Shown: positions 26,220 to 35,394, counted from the stretch's first letter. The stretch is DNA of 64,000 nt from Pseudomonadota bacterium (GCA_023388255.1 JAEWGO010000007.1:124001-188000); one strand, 5' to 3'. Notes: a model not told the origin generated them from the letters alone. Made by a program: numbers and translations.

Positions 26220-26990
26220 ATGTCCAACGCAGCATTGATCCTGCGCTTTGTTCGGCGGGAGCTGGGCAATCGCTTCGCCGGCAGTTTTTCAGGCGGGTTG
26301 TGGGCGCTCTTTCAGCCCTTGCTGCAATTGGCGATCACGAGTTTTGTCTTCGTGCACGTGTTCAAGGCGCGCGTACCCGGGTCGGACACGCTCGGCTACG
26401 TACCTTTTCTCGCAATCGCATTGTGGCCGTGGACTGCATTCGCCGAAGCAGTCCTGCGTTCGACCACGGCCATTCAGGACAATGCGGCATTGATTGGCAA
26501 GGTGGCATTGCCACGCGAAGTCCTGGTGTTTGCAAGTGTTGGCGCAAGTTTCGCTATTCATCTCACCGGATTCATCGCAATCGTGCTGGTGCTGTGGGCG
26601 GCCGGGCAGGGAGTTCGTCTTTCCGGCTTGTTGCCAGCAGTCCTGCTCTATTTCCCACTTGCCGCACTGGCGTTGGGCGTCGCGCTGATCTGCGCTTCGG
26701 TGCAGGTCTTCGTCCGCGATCTGGTGCAGGCGCTGGGACAGTTGTTGCCGCTGCTGATGTTCGGTGCGCCGGTCTACTATGACCGCGCGCAGTTGCCGGA
26801 GCGGTTTCGCGGCCTGCTGGACTTCAATCCATTCACGTTCTATGCCGAGTCCTTTCGTGCACTGTTGCTCGACCATGGCACGTTTGTATTCCGCGGACTC
26901 GCTGTTGCAATGATTGTCGCTGCGCTTGCATTGCTTGCCGGACACTGGTTGTTCCGCCGCCTTGATCCGCACTTCGAGGACTTCCTGTGA
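26220..26990 (+). CDS. ABC-2 polysaccharide export permease (Wzm-like)
   Basis: Inner-membrane permease of 256 residues with six hydrophobic segments and the ABC-2 pattern of Wzm/KpsM/TagG proteins: RRELGNRFAGSFSGGLWALF at the start, then the LWPWTAFAEAVLRSTTAIQDNAALIGKV region typical of O-antigen exporters, and DFNPFTFYAESFRALLL near the end. It exports an undecaprenyl-linked glycan built in the cytoplasm. Its stop overlaps the GTG start of the ATPase partner. ATG at 26220; it opens a five-gene run. Confidence 0.92.
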   Translation: MSNAALILRFVRRELGNRFAGSFSGGLWALFQPLLQLAITSFVFVHVFKARVPGSDTLGYVPFLAIALWPWTAFAEAVLRSTTAIQDNAALIGKVALPREVLVFASVGASFAIHLTGFIAIVLVLWAAGQGVRLSGLLPAVLLYFPLAALALGVALICASVQVFVRDLVQALGQLLPLLMFGAPVYYDRAQLPERFRGLLDFNPFTFYAESFRALLLDHGTFVFRGLAVAMIVAALALLAGHWLFRRLDPHFEDFL

Positions 26991-28192
26991 CTCCGTTGCT
27001 GGTCGAGGCGCGCGGCCTCGGCAAGGCGTATCCGAAAGTGCATCGCAGCGGCGATCGGCTGCGGGCACTTGGCCGCCTGTTGTTCCGCGGTGCCGATCCG
27101 GATCGCGTGAGCGTGTTGAATGGCGTGGACCTGGAGATCCGTCGCGGCGAATCGCTTGGTCTGATCGGCGAAAACGGCGCCGGGAAATCGACCTTGCTGA
27201 AATTGATTACTGGTGTCCTGACGCCGACGTCCGGGTTTGTTCGCGTCAATGGCGAGATCGGCGCGCTGCTCGAACTCGGAGCCGGCTTCCACCCCGAGTA
27301 CAGCGGTCGCGACAACATCGTGATGTCGGCCGCGCTGCACGGAATCGAAGGCGCCGAGTTGCGCAAGCGTCTGCCCGAAATCATCGCGTTCGCCGACATT
27401 GGCCGCTACATCGATGAGCCGGTCAAGCACTATTCGTCCGGCATGGTCGTGCGACTCGGTTTCGCGGTGATCGCGTCGTTGAAGCCAGACTTGCTTGTCA
27501 CTGATGAAGTGCTTGCGGTCGGCGACGAATCATTCCAGAAGAAATGCGTGCAGTGGATGCAGGAATACCTCGACGGCGGCGGTACGCTGATCCTCGTTTC
27601 GCACAGCATGTACCACGTGCAGAAGTTGTGCCGGCACGCCTGCTGGCTGCGAGACGGCGGCGTCGCGATGGCCGGCGACGTGTTCGACGTGACGCAGGCG
27701 TATCTCGCCTATCACGAACGCAAATCCGCGCCGCAGCTCGAGCGCAGCGCGATCGATCGCGGCAACCTCGAATTCAGCGTGCTGGGCCTTGCGTTGAACG
27801 ACGACGAGTCCGAGCGCGTCACGTTTCTCGATGGCGGTGCGTCGCTCAAGGTGCGTGCGCGCATCCATTCGCGCGATGGTCGCGTGCCGTGCATCGCGGT
27901 CGGCATCGTGCGCGCCGACGGCACGCCGGTCTATGGCGTCAGCACGGAGATGGACGGCGTTCCGCCGCATCGGGTTGCCGACGACCTATACGTCTGCGAC
28001 ATCGAGTTCGACGACCTCGCGCTATTGCCGGGCAGCTATTCGGTGCGTGCGCATCCGATGGATTCCGAGGGTGTACGCGTGTTCGATACGATGGAGCGTG
28101 GCCTCGTCGTGCGCGGAGCCTCGCGCGAGTTCGGCATGGTGCGACTTGCCCATCGCTGGACCTCGGCCGCCGACCATGGAGCCGCGCCATGA
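26987..28192 (+). CDS. ABC exporter ATPase with C-terminal glycan-binding domain (Wzt-like)
   Basis: 401-residue ATPase. Nucleotide-binding domain: Walker A GENGAGKST near 61-69, signature YSSGMVVRLGF near 149, Walker B LLVTDEVLAVGDE. The C-terminal part (about 255-395) has the beta-sandwich pattern of the Wzt C-terminal domain, which in E. coli O8/O9a reads the capping methyl or phosphate group of the finished O-antigen. A methyltransferase gene follows directly, which fits a system where chain length is set by terminal methylation. GTG start overlaps the permease stop. Confidence 0.92.
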   Translation: MTPLLVEARGLGKAYPKVHRSGDRLRALGRLLFRGADPDRVSVLNGVDLEIRRGESLGLIGENGAGKSTLLKLITGVLTPTSGFVRVNGEIGALLELGAGFHPEYSGRDNIVMSAALHGIEGAELRKRLPEIIAFADIGRYIDEPVKHYSSGMVVRLGFAVIASLKPDLLVTDEVLAVGDESFQKKCVQWMQEYLDGGGTLILVSHSMYHVQKLCRHACWLRDGGVAMAGDVFDVTQAYLAYHERKSAPQLERSAIDRGNLEFSVLGLALNDDESERVTFLDGGASLKVRARIHSRDGRVPCIAVGIVRADGTPVYGVSTEMDGVPPHRVADDLYVCDIEFDDLALLPGSYSVRAHPMDSEGVRVFDTMERGLVVRGASREFGMVRLAHRWTSAADHGAAP

Positions 28193-29100
28193 ACGAGGAA
28201 GCACTGGAGTTCACCGGCGAACGCTTCACGCCGGAATGCGTGCGCGAGATCTGGTACGAGCACTGGCATCGCTATGCATTCGCACGTTCGCTGGTGACCG
28301 GCAAGCGCGTGCTCGATGCGGCGTGCGGCGAAGGGTACGGCTCGGCCTTGCTGGCGGAGACGGCAGCCGACGTTGTCGGCGTCGACATCGCTCCGGCCGC
28401 TGTTGCGCATGCACGTGCGCGCTACGGCACGAGCGAGCGCCTGCGCTTCGAGTGCGCCGACGCCGCCGATCTTCCGTTCGAGAGTCGTGCGTTCGATGTC
28501 GTCGTGTCATTCGAGACGCTGGAACATCTCGCAGCGCAGGAACAACTGCTCGCCGGTTTTGCGCGCGTACTCGCGGATGACGGCGTATTGCTGATTTCCT
28601 CCCCGGACAAGCGCACCTACAGCGAAGTCGCTGGTTTCCGCAACGAATACCACGTGCGCGAGCTGTATCGCGAGGAATTGCTCGGTCTGCTGAAGGCGCA
28701 TTTTCCGCACATCCAGCTATATGGGCAGAAGCTGCTGTTCCAGTCTGTCCTGTGGAATCTCGAATCCGCCGCCACAAGCGGAGAGGCCTGGACCGCGGCA
28801 GATGCAGGCGACACCATCACGCCGGGATTGAGTTACGCGCCGATGTATTTCATCGCGATCTGCACCAAGCAGACGTTGCCGCCGCAATTGCCGGCACTGT
28901 CGCTGTTCGGCGATCGCGAGGAGTCGGTCTACGCGCACTACAATCACGAAATCCGCAAGAACATGGGCGCCGGCGCACGAATCGCAGAGCTCGAAGCCGA
29001 AGTCGCACGCCTCCGCGCCATGCCAGCGGCCGCTGCAGCGTCCGATGCCCCTGTATCCCGCGATTGGCGCTGGTGGCGCCGCAACCGACCAAGCGAATGA
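28189..29100 (+). CDS. SAM-dependent methyltransferase of the glycan locus
   Basis: 303-residue class I methyltransferase. Start FTGERFTPE is typical of methyltransferases in glycan clusters. SAM motif I is VLDAACGEGYGSALL (about 41-55), motif II VVGVDIAP, and DVVVSFETLEHL follows. A C-terminal coiled-coil-like tail (ARIAELEAEVARLRAM) ends in a basic Trp/Arg segment. The gene overlaps both neighbours by 4 bp. It could cap the glycan (WbdD-like) or methylate a sugar precursor. The coiled-coil tail recalls WbdD, which uses a coiled coil as a molecular ruler, but here it is short and no kinase domain is present. Confidence 0.88.
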   Translation: MNEEALEFTGERFTPECVREIWYEHWHRYAFARSLVTGKRVLDAACGEGYGSALLAETAADVVGVDIAPAAVAHARARYGTSERLRFECADAADLPFESRAFDVVVSFETLEHLAAQEQLLAGFARVLADDGVLLISSPDKRTYSEVAGFRNEYHVRELYREELLGLLKAHFPHIQLYGQKLLFQSVLWNLESAATSGEAWTAADAGDTITPGLSYAPMYFIAICTKQTLPPQLPALSLFGDREESVYAHYNHEIRKNMGAGARIAELEAEVARLRAMPAAAAASDAPVSRDWRWWRRNRPSE

Positions 29101-30962
29101 GCAACGACCTCAACTACCAGATCAACTACGGCACGCTAGCCGCCACGCCACCCGTGCCGCGCGCGGACCCGAATGCGCCGCTATACGCCTCGGAGGATGG
29201 CGTCGTCGCGTCGTTGTCCAACAGTGAATGCATTTTCCAGGTCAAGCGCAGCGGCGAAACGCATGTGATGACCTTCCAAGTGTTGCAGGCCTTGGACCAA
29301 AGTCGCGAGTTTCGCACTCTGGACGAGCATGTCGCGCGCATTCTGGCGACGATCCCGGGGTTGCAGGCTCAGCGCGAAGGTGTGGCTCGCGTGCTCGAAA
29401 GCCTCACGACACGGGGTTTGCTCGTTTCCGATCGCGAATTCCTCCAGCGCGCGACCGCCGTGACGGCGCGCGAACCGACCCCGCTGCGTGCGGTGTTCAT
29501 CCGCGCCTGCGATCGTCCCGATCAGCTCGAACATCTGCTGCGCTCGTTGGCAGACTATGAGCGGCGCTTCCGCGCCAACCGCCACTATGTATTGCTGGAC
29601 GATTCGAGTACGCGCGAGTCGGCCAATCGCCATCGCGACCTCCTGCGCGAATTCGCGCGTGCGACCGGATGCAAGTTGAGCTATGTCGGTGCGTCCGAAC
29701 GGGAGCGACTGGTAGAGAAACTCGCGCGCGCGGTACCTCAGGCCAAACAGGTTCTGCCCTATCTTCTTTCCGAAGCTCCCACGGCGGCGCGGTTCGGCGG
29801 CGGCCGCGCTTGGAATCTTGCATTGCTGTTGTCGGCCGGCGCGCGGCTCGTATTGCTGGACGACGATCACCGCCTGCCGCTGCGGCGACCTGAAGATGCA
29901 CGCGGGGGCCTCGATCCGAATCCATCCGCGGCGCCATACACGCACTTCTATCGCAACATCGAGAACGCGCTCGGCGCCGGCGAGGAAGTCGACGGCGATC
30001 CGTTCGGCCTGCATCTCGACGCGGTCGGATTGCGGCTCGGGGCTTTGCTCGGCAATCCGCGGTATGCGATCGAACGCACTGCCTTGCGCGGATTGCCGGT
30101 GAGTCGCCTCGATCATCTGAGTGGCGACGCTCCGATCCTGGCGACGCAGCATGGCAGCTATGGCAGTTCGCGCACCGAATCCGGGATCTGGTTGTACCAG
30201 ATCTCCGCCGCCGATCGCGCCGAGTTCGTGCGCGACCGGGATGCGTACCTTCGCAACATCGAGGCAGGCAGTATCTGGTACGGCTATACCCAGGCGCGCG
30301 CAAGCAGCTCGGCCACGTTCACGCCATTCGCGCTGGACAACTCGGTGATGCTGCCCTGCACGAACCCGCTCGGGCGCGGCGAAGACGCGTTGTTCTCCCG
30401 CGTCACCGAACTCTGCCATCCTGGCGCATTGATGCTTGAATTGCCGGTGGCGATCGGCCACGTGCAGGAAACGCAGCGCAAGCGTTCTCCCGTCACGCAA
30501 GCGGCGCATACGCCGCGTTTCAACTATTTCATCAGCGATTTCGTGCAGCGCCAGTTGCCGGATTTCCAAGCCGAAAAACCTGCGCATCGCCTGGGTCTGC
30601 TCGCCGCACATCTACGCGACATCGGTGCGGCCAGTGAGGCTGGGCGCTTGCGCATGTTGCGTGAATATCTGGCCTATACACGCGCGGACTTGATCGAGCG
30701 TTTGCAGCAGCAGTACGACGCGGGACAGGACGCACCGGTCTACTGGCAGGCAGATGTCCGCTCGATCATCGAGGCGAATGGCCGGGCGCTGATCGCCAAG
30801 GGAGCTCCGCGGCTGGGCGACTGGCCCGAAGTGGCGGATGCAGCCACATGCGCCACGATGTTGCGCGACGAGACCGCGCAGCTGGCGAACGCCTATGACG
30901 CATGGCCTGTGCTGTGGTCGCACGCACGTGAACAGGGCGAGCGTCTGCTCGGATCGATCTGA
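29097..30962 (+). CDS. Glycosyltransferase-like protein with N-terminal PqqD-like domain
   Basis: 621-residue protein. Residues about 28-115 have the pattern of a PqqD/RRE winged-helix domain: GVVASLSNSECIFQV, then VMTFQVLQALDQSREFRTLDEHV and VARVLESLTTRGLLVSD. From about 130 a nucleotide-sugar-transferase-like region follows (TPLRAVFIRACDRPDQLEHLLRSL, HYVLLDDSS), with the metal-binding-type LLDDDHRLPL near 253-262. The second half (about 330-620) is helical and has no family I can name. The ATG overlaps the methyltransferase stop. It may transfer sugars in the neighbouring glycan pathway. The N-terminal domain, normally a leader-peptide binder in RiPP pathways, hints instead at a peptide or protein acceptor. 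Confidence 0.7.
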   Translation: MSNDLNYQINYGTLAATPPVPRADPNAPLYASEDGVVASLSNSECIFQVKRSGETHVMTFQVLQALDQSREFRTLDEHVARILATIPGLQAQREGVARVLESLTTRGLLVSDREFLQRATAVTAREPTPLRAVFIRACDRPDQLEHLLRSLADYERRFRANRHYVLLDDSSTRESANRHRDLLREFARATGCKLSYVGASERERLVEKLARAVPQAKQVLPYLLSEAPTAARFGGGRAWNLALLLSAGARLVLLDDDHRLPLRRPEDARGGLDPNPSAAPYTHFYRNIENALGAGEEVDGDPFGLHLDAVGLRLGALLGNPRYAIERTALRGLPVSRLDHLSGDAPILATQHGSYGSSRTESGIWLYQISAADRAEFVRDRDAYLRNIEAGSIWYGYTQARASSSATFTPFALDNSVMLPCTNPLGRGEDALFSRVTELCHPGALMLELPVAIGHVQETQRKRSPVTQAAHTPRFNYFISDFVQRQLPDFQAEKPAHRLGLLAAHLRDIGAASEAGRLRMLREYLAYTRADLIERLQQQYDAGQDAPVYWQADVRSIIEANGRALIAKGAPRLGDWPEVADAATCATMLRDETAQLANAYDAWPVLWSHAREQGERLLGSI

Positions 30963-30973
30963 GCAACTGCGCG

Positions 30974-31897
30974 ATGCAAGCGGTGCGCACTCCCGGACTA
31001 ACCAGTATCGTGGTGGTGTCTGCCGACAGTGGCCCCCTGCTGGATGTCTGCATCGATTCCGCGCTGACCTCCGATACAAGCATCGAAGTCGTGCTGGTGG
31101 ACAACGGTTCCACGGATGGCGCGGCCGATCGGGCCGAGGCGAGATTCCTCGACCACCAGCGGTTTCGAGTTTTGCGCAATGGCGCCAATCTGGGCTTCGG
31201 GCCAGCTTGCAACCGAGGAGCCGCGATCGCTGGTGGCGATCTTCTGTTGTTTCTCAATCCTGATTGCCGCTTGGCGGAGAGCACGGTGTCGCGCTTGCGA
31301 GCGTGCTTGGAGTCGGACGCGCGAATCGGCTTGCTGGGAGCTAGAGTGCTCGATGCCAATGGTGCGCCGGCTCGCGGCAACCGGCGTCGCGATCCGACCT
31401 TGCGACGGGTATTGGCAACGACTCTGCGTCTGGACAGATGGCAGACGCACTGGTCTGGGCTGGCTGGGGTCGAGATGCCCATGGACGTTGGCGAGGGGCC
31501 TCCAGTCGAGTTGGTCGAGGCTGTCTCTGGTGCGTGCATGATGCTGCCGCGCGCCGCATTCGATCGCGTCGAGGGTTTCGACGAGGGCTATTTCCTGCAT
31601 GTCGAGGATCTCGACCTGTGCCGTCGCGTACGTGATGCCGGTTTGCACGTGGCTATCGCCAACGAGGTGCAAGTCGTGCATGTCCAGGGCAGCTCCAGCA
31701 GCCACCGTCCGTTCTTCGTCGCCCGCCACAAATGGCGTGGCATGTGGCGCTACTTCCTGAAGTTCGATCCGGCCGCTCGCAACCCATTGCTGCGCGTCGT
31801 CACGCGAATGGCGCTATGCATGTATGCCATCGGCGGCTGCGTTGGCATTCTTGCCAAGAGTGTGCGCGGCAAGCTCGTCGGGAGTCGTGATTGTTGA
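30974..31897 (+). CDS. GT2 family glycosyltransferase (rhamnosyltransferase-like)
   Basis: 307-residue family 2 glycosyltransferase: TSIVVVSADSGPLLDVCIDS at the N-terminus, VLVDNGSTDG near 40-49, NLGFGPACNRG, the metal-binding FLNPDCRL near 92, SGACMMLPRAAFDRVEGFDEGYF and the catalytic-base region HVEDLDLCRRVRDAG. These are features of WbbL/RfbF-type rhamnosyltransferases. A C-terminal hydrophobic stretch (residues about 277-296) may bind the membrane. It is the last gene of the glycan locus and converges on the minus-strand gene at 31919. Confidence 0.9.
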   Translation: MQAVRTPGLTSIVVVSADSGPLLDVCIDSALTSDTSIEVVLVDNGSTDGAADRAEARFLDHQRFRVLRNGANLGFGPACNRGAAIAGGDLLLFLNPDCRLAESTVSRLRACLESDARIGLLGARVLDANGAPARGNRRRDPTLRRVLATTLRLDRWQTHWSGLAGVEMPMDVGEGPPVELVEAVSGACMMLPRAAFDRVEGFDEGYFLHVEDLDLCRRVRDAGLHVAIANEVQVVHVQGSSSSHRPFFVARHKWRGMWRYFLKFDPAARNPLLRVVTRMALCMYAIGGCVGILAKSVRGKLVGSRDC

Positions 31898-31918
31898 CTC
31901 CCGGCTTGTCGCTTCGGC

Positions 31919-32548
31919 TCAAGGGGTCACATTGTTGACGATCGAAACCACGCAGATGTGGCTGGTGCTCGGCTGGTCGCCGCAATTGAGCGGGTCCACT
32001 GCATCCGGATTGGTGAGTTTGAAGTTCGCGTAGTACGTTTGCCCGGGGGTGAGCACGCAAAGATTGTTTGCGGCGCCGGTCGGCAGCTGCCAGCCGACCG
32101 CCGGCTGGCCGGCACCTACATTGACCTTCTTGCAGTACATCGAAGGTGGGTCAAAGTCGCCGCACTGGGAGCTGATCGATACCGACAGGTTCGGGCCGGG
32201 AATGGTCTCGCCATGGGTGAACATGCCGCGCAGGGTTGGGGACAGTCCGCTGGCCGGCACCGTGAAACGCATGGCGAAGATGAGGTTCCGGTTTATTGTC
32301 ATCAGGGCATAAGCGTTTCTTCCGGGCCACGGCACGATAGCGCCGGAGGTCGAATTGCGCCCCCACACGTTCTGGAACTGCGTGACGTCGACGTTCTGCA
32401 GGACCGGATTCAGGGTGTACGAATAGGAAACGCTGGCGTTCTCCTGCTGGGTGTACGGACATGCGGTGGTCTCGAAGCCATTGGCGATGACCGTATCCAT
32501 CTTGGCCAGCAGGGACGCGCCGAGGATCAGCGAAGCGAAATCGAGCAT
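31919..32548 (-). CDS. Small secreted-like protein with family B domain
   Basis: 209-residue product that is almost entirely the C-terminal domain of the Ig-like protein at 23659-24990. It shares VWGRN, FTHGETIPGPN, CGDFDPP, LTPGQTYYANFKLT and the NVTP end. The N-terminus (MLDFASLILGASLLA...) is a weak, short hydrophobic segment followed by VIANGFE, a short motif I associate with exported proteins in this order. A classical signal peptide is not convincing, so the start may lie elsewhere or export may be non-classical. Cysteines match in spacing those of the larger relative. Function unknown. Confidence 0.75.
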   Translation of the reverse strand: MLDFASLILGASLLAKMDTVIANGFETTACPYTQQENASVSYSYTLNPVLQNVDVTQFQNVWGRNSTSGAIVPWPGRNAYALMTINRNLIFAMRFTVPASGLSPTLRGMFTHGETIPGPNLSVSISSQCGDFDPPSMYCKKVNVGAGQPAVGWQLPTGAANNLCVLTPGQTYYANFKLTNPDAVDPLNCGDQPSTSHICVVSIVNNVTP

Positions 32549-32701
32549 GGTGAATCTCCCTCTGATGTGAGCCCCCTGCTCAACTCGTACGCGACGAGCC
32601 GCGACGATTGTCGCGGCTCCGCGCTCATATCGTGTTAGCGATCCGTGATGAGTGCTCCGTGATGAGGCGCCGGTCGCATATTCGCGATCGTTCCAAACGA
32701 A

Positions 32702-34639
32702 TCAGTCGCGCGTTGCCGTGCGATACAACAGCCATGCCACCACCGCGAGCACCGCCAGTCCGACCCATTGGCCGAACTGCAGCGCGGACGGCAGCGCGAG
32801 TACGTCGGCGCGTGAGCTGAGCACGATCGGAATCGCGATCGCGATGCCCATGAGTGCCTCGCCGGTGATCAGGCCGGCCGAGAACAATGTGCCGGGGCGG
32901 TGGATCCGGTCGCGCTCGGCCTCATCGTGAGGATTCACTCCGCGCTTGCGCTCGACGATGTGCGCGAGCAGGCCACCGAGGAAGATCGGCACCATCAGTT
33001 CCAGCGGCAGGTAAATGCCGATCGCGGCGGCCAGCACCGGCACGCGGAAACTGGACTTGCGCGACTTCAGCCATTCGTCGAACGCGATCACCGCAGCGCC
33101 TACCACGGCGCCGAGACCGATCATCGTCCACGGCAGGTGGCCACCGAACAGGCCCTTGGCCACCGACGCCATCAACATCGCCTGCGGCGCCGACAGCGGA
33201 TTCGGATGCGCCGCGGTCGGCGCCCCAATGCCATAGGCCTGCGCGAGCAGGTTCAGCACCGGCGCCATGATCAGCGCGCACGAGAACGCGCCGATCGCCA
33301 GCATCAACTGCTGCTTCCACGGCGTCGCGCCGACCAGGTAGCCGGCCTTGAGATCCTGCAGGTTGTCGCCGCCGACCGCCGCCGCGCAGCACACCACCGC
33401 GCCAATCATGATTGCTGCGACGGCGCCGATCTGCGAGTCGCGGCCCAGCAGCAACATCAGCACCAAGGATGCGAACAGGATCGTCGCGATCGTGATGCCG
33501 GACACCGGGTTGTTCGACGAACCGACGAGGCCGGCGAGGTAGGCCGACACCGACACGAACAGGAAGCCGGCGACGATCATGATGATCGTCATCGGGATGC
33601 TCACGCCCCAGTTCGCGACGATCGCCTGGTAGAGCAGGGCGAGCGGCACGACGAAGGCGACGAGTGCGACCAGCATCCATTTCATCGGCAGGTCGCGTTC
33701 GGTCTCGGCGATGACGCCGCTGCTGCCCTTGCGCGCGGCAGCGAAGCCGCTCTTGATGCCGGAGACGAGCGAATTGCGCAGCGAGAACAGCGTCCACACG
33801 CCGCCGATCAGCATGCAGCCGACGCCGAGATAACGCACCTGCGTGCTCCAGATCGCGAAGGCGGTGTCGACTGCGCCGGCATCGGCGACCTGCTTGGCCA
33901 GTTCCGCGTTGCCGTCGAGGAAGAACATGTTGTAGAGCGGAATCGCGATGTGCCAGGACAGGATGCTGCCGGACAGCACCACGATGCCGACATTCAGCCC
34001 GACGATGTAGCCGACGCCAAGCAAGGCCGGCGAAAGATTGGTGCCGAGGTAGGCGATTGCCTTGCCGATGAAGGTGCCGCCTGCCGCCGCGTCCGGAATC
34101 ATGCGCAGGCCGCTGGCTGCGGCGAGCTTGACCACGGCGCCGATCGCACCGGAAAGGCCGAGGATGCGCAGGCCGGGACCGGGATTGTCGCCGGCCTTGA
34201 GCACTTCCGCCGCGGCCTTGCCTTCCGGAAACGGCAGCGGTTCCTCGACGATCATCGAGCGGCGCAGCGGCACCGAAAACAGCACACCCAGAAGGCCGCC
34301 GAGTCCGGCGATCGCCAGTACCCACGAATAGCGGAAGTCCTGCCAGTAGCCGAGGATGATCAGCGCCGGAATCGTGAAGATCACGCCGGCCGCGATGGAG
34401 GAACCGGCCGAAGCTCCCGTCTGCACGATGTTGTTTTCAAGGATCGAGCCGCCGCCGAGCAGGCGCAGCACGCCCATCGACACCACCGCCGCCGGAATCG
34501 CGGTGGCGATGGTCAGGCCGGCGAACAGGCCGAGGTAGGCGTTCGCGGCGGCGAGGATCATCGCCAGGATCACGGAAAGGATCACGGCGCGCACCGTGAG
34601 CTGCGCGACGGGCTTGGCCGCGGCGGGTTGGGAATTCAT
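32702..34639 (-). CDS. OPT family oligopeptide transporter
   Basis: 645-residue polytopic protein with about 14-16 hydrophobic segments and the OPT pattern: AYLGLFAGLTIATAIPAAVV near the start, LENNIVQTGASAGSSIAAGV, EEPLPFPEGKAAAEVLKAG, SWHIAIPLYNMFF and a conserved GGDNLQDLKAGYLVGATPWKQQ region. These proton-coupled importers take up oligopeptides or metal chelates; bacterial members are poorly characterised. The start MNSQPAAAK is preferred because aaggggcag lies just upstream; an in-frame upstream extension is Cys/Arg-rich and unlike the family. Confidence 0.92.
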   Translation of the reverse strand: MNSQPAAAKPVAQLTVRAVILSVILAMILAAANAYLGLFAGLTIATAIPAAVVSMGVLRLLGGGSILENNIVQTGASAGSSIAAGVIFTIPALIILGYWQDFRYSWVLAIAGLGGLLGVLFSVPLRRSMIVEEPLPFPEGKAAAEVLKAGDNPGPGLRILGLSGAIGAVVKLAAASGLRMIPDAAAGGTFIGKAIAYLGTNLSPALLGVGYIVGLNVGIVVLSGSILSWHIAIPLYNMFFLDGNAELAKQVADAGAVDTAFAIWSTQVRYLGVGCMLIGGVWTLFSLRNSLVSGIKSGFAAARKGSSGVIAETERDLPMKWMLVALVAFVVPLALLYQAIVANWGVSIPMTIIMIVAGFLFVSVSAYLAGLVGSSNNPVSGITIATILFASLVLMLLLGRDSQIGAVAAIMIGAVVCCAAAVGGDNLQDLKAGYLVGATPWKQQLMLAIGAFSCALIMAPVLNLLAQAYGIGAPTAAHPNPLSAPQAMLMASVAKGLFGGHLPWTMIGLGAVVGAAVIAFDEWLKSRKSSFRVPVLAAAIGIYLPLELMVPIFLGGLLAHIVERKRGVNPHDEAERDRIHRPGTLFSAGLITGEALMGIAIAIPIVLSSRADVLALPSALQFGQWVGLAVLAVVAWLLYRTATRD

Positions 34640-34808
34640 GTACTGCCCCTTGGTCGAATACGGTTCGCGCGAACAGCACGACGCGGTTCGCGACCGTATC
34701 AAAACACATGCACTGGCGGGCGTCACGCCGCAGCCGCGCGCATCCATTCATGGGCGCCGCCGCCGCGCCGGGCGATAATCCGCCGACCAAGGCAAGCCGG
34801 GTGATTCG

Positions 34809-35339
34809 ATGATCCGCGAAATCCTCAAGATGGGCGATCCGCGTTTGCTGCGGGTCGCGCAACCGATCGAACGCTTCGACACGCCGGAACTGCACACGCT
34901 GATCGCCGACATGTTCGACACGATGCACGCAGCCGGCGGCGTCGGCTTGGCGGCGCCGCAGATCGGCGTGGACCTGCAACTGGCGATCTTCGGCTTCGAC
35001 CAGAGCGAGCGCTATCCGGACGCGCCAGCGGTGCCACGCACGATCCTGCTGAATCCGCTCATCACGCCGTTGTCGGATGAGCGTGAGGAGGGCTGGGAGG
35101 GCTGCCTGTCGGTGCCTGGGTTGCGCGGCGTCGTCGAGCGCTGGTCGCGCATCCGCTATGCCGGTTTCGATCCGCTAGGCGAGCCGATCGAGCGCGACGC
35201 GGAAGGCTTCCACGCCCGCGTCGTGCAGCACGAATGCGACCATCTGATCGGCAAACTGTATCCGATGCGCATTACCGACTTTTCGCGTTTCGGCTACACC
35301 GACGTGCTGTTTCCGGGCATGGACGTCGCCGACGAATGA
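34809..35339 (+). CDS. def: Peptide deformylase
   Basis: 176-residue metalloenzyme that removes the N-formyl group from new proteins. All three signatures are visible: GVGLAAPQIGV (about 46-56), EGCLSVPG with metal ligand Cys99, and QHECDHLIGKLY with His141, Glu142 and His145. It is not next to fmt, so it may be a second deformylase of the genome. The C-terminal part (FSRFGYTDVLFPGMDVADE) resembles the shorter Def paralogues of proteobacteria. Convergent with pyrF; a palindromic repeat lies between them. Confidence 0.95.
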   Translation: MIREILKMGDPRLLRVAQPIERFDTPELHTLIADMFDTMHAAGGVGLAAPQIGVDLQLAIFGFDQSERYPDAPAVPRTILLNPLITPLSDEREEGWEGCLSVPGLRGVVERWSRIRYAGFDPLGEPIERDAEGFHARVVQHECDHLIGKLYPMRITDFSRFGYTDVLFPGMDVADE

Positions 35340-35348
35340 ACGTCATCA

Positions 35349-35370
35349 CCTCTCCCGCTCGCGGGAGGGG
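35349..35370. repeat. REP-like hairpin between def and pyrF
   Basis: cctctcccgc, TC, gcgggagggg: near-perfect inverted repeat of the family seen at 3140-3161. It sits between two convergent genes and could stop transcription from both sides, although no T-run follows. Confidence 0.6.
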
Positions 35371-35394
35371 AGAAGGAAATGGACTTGCGCCGCC

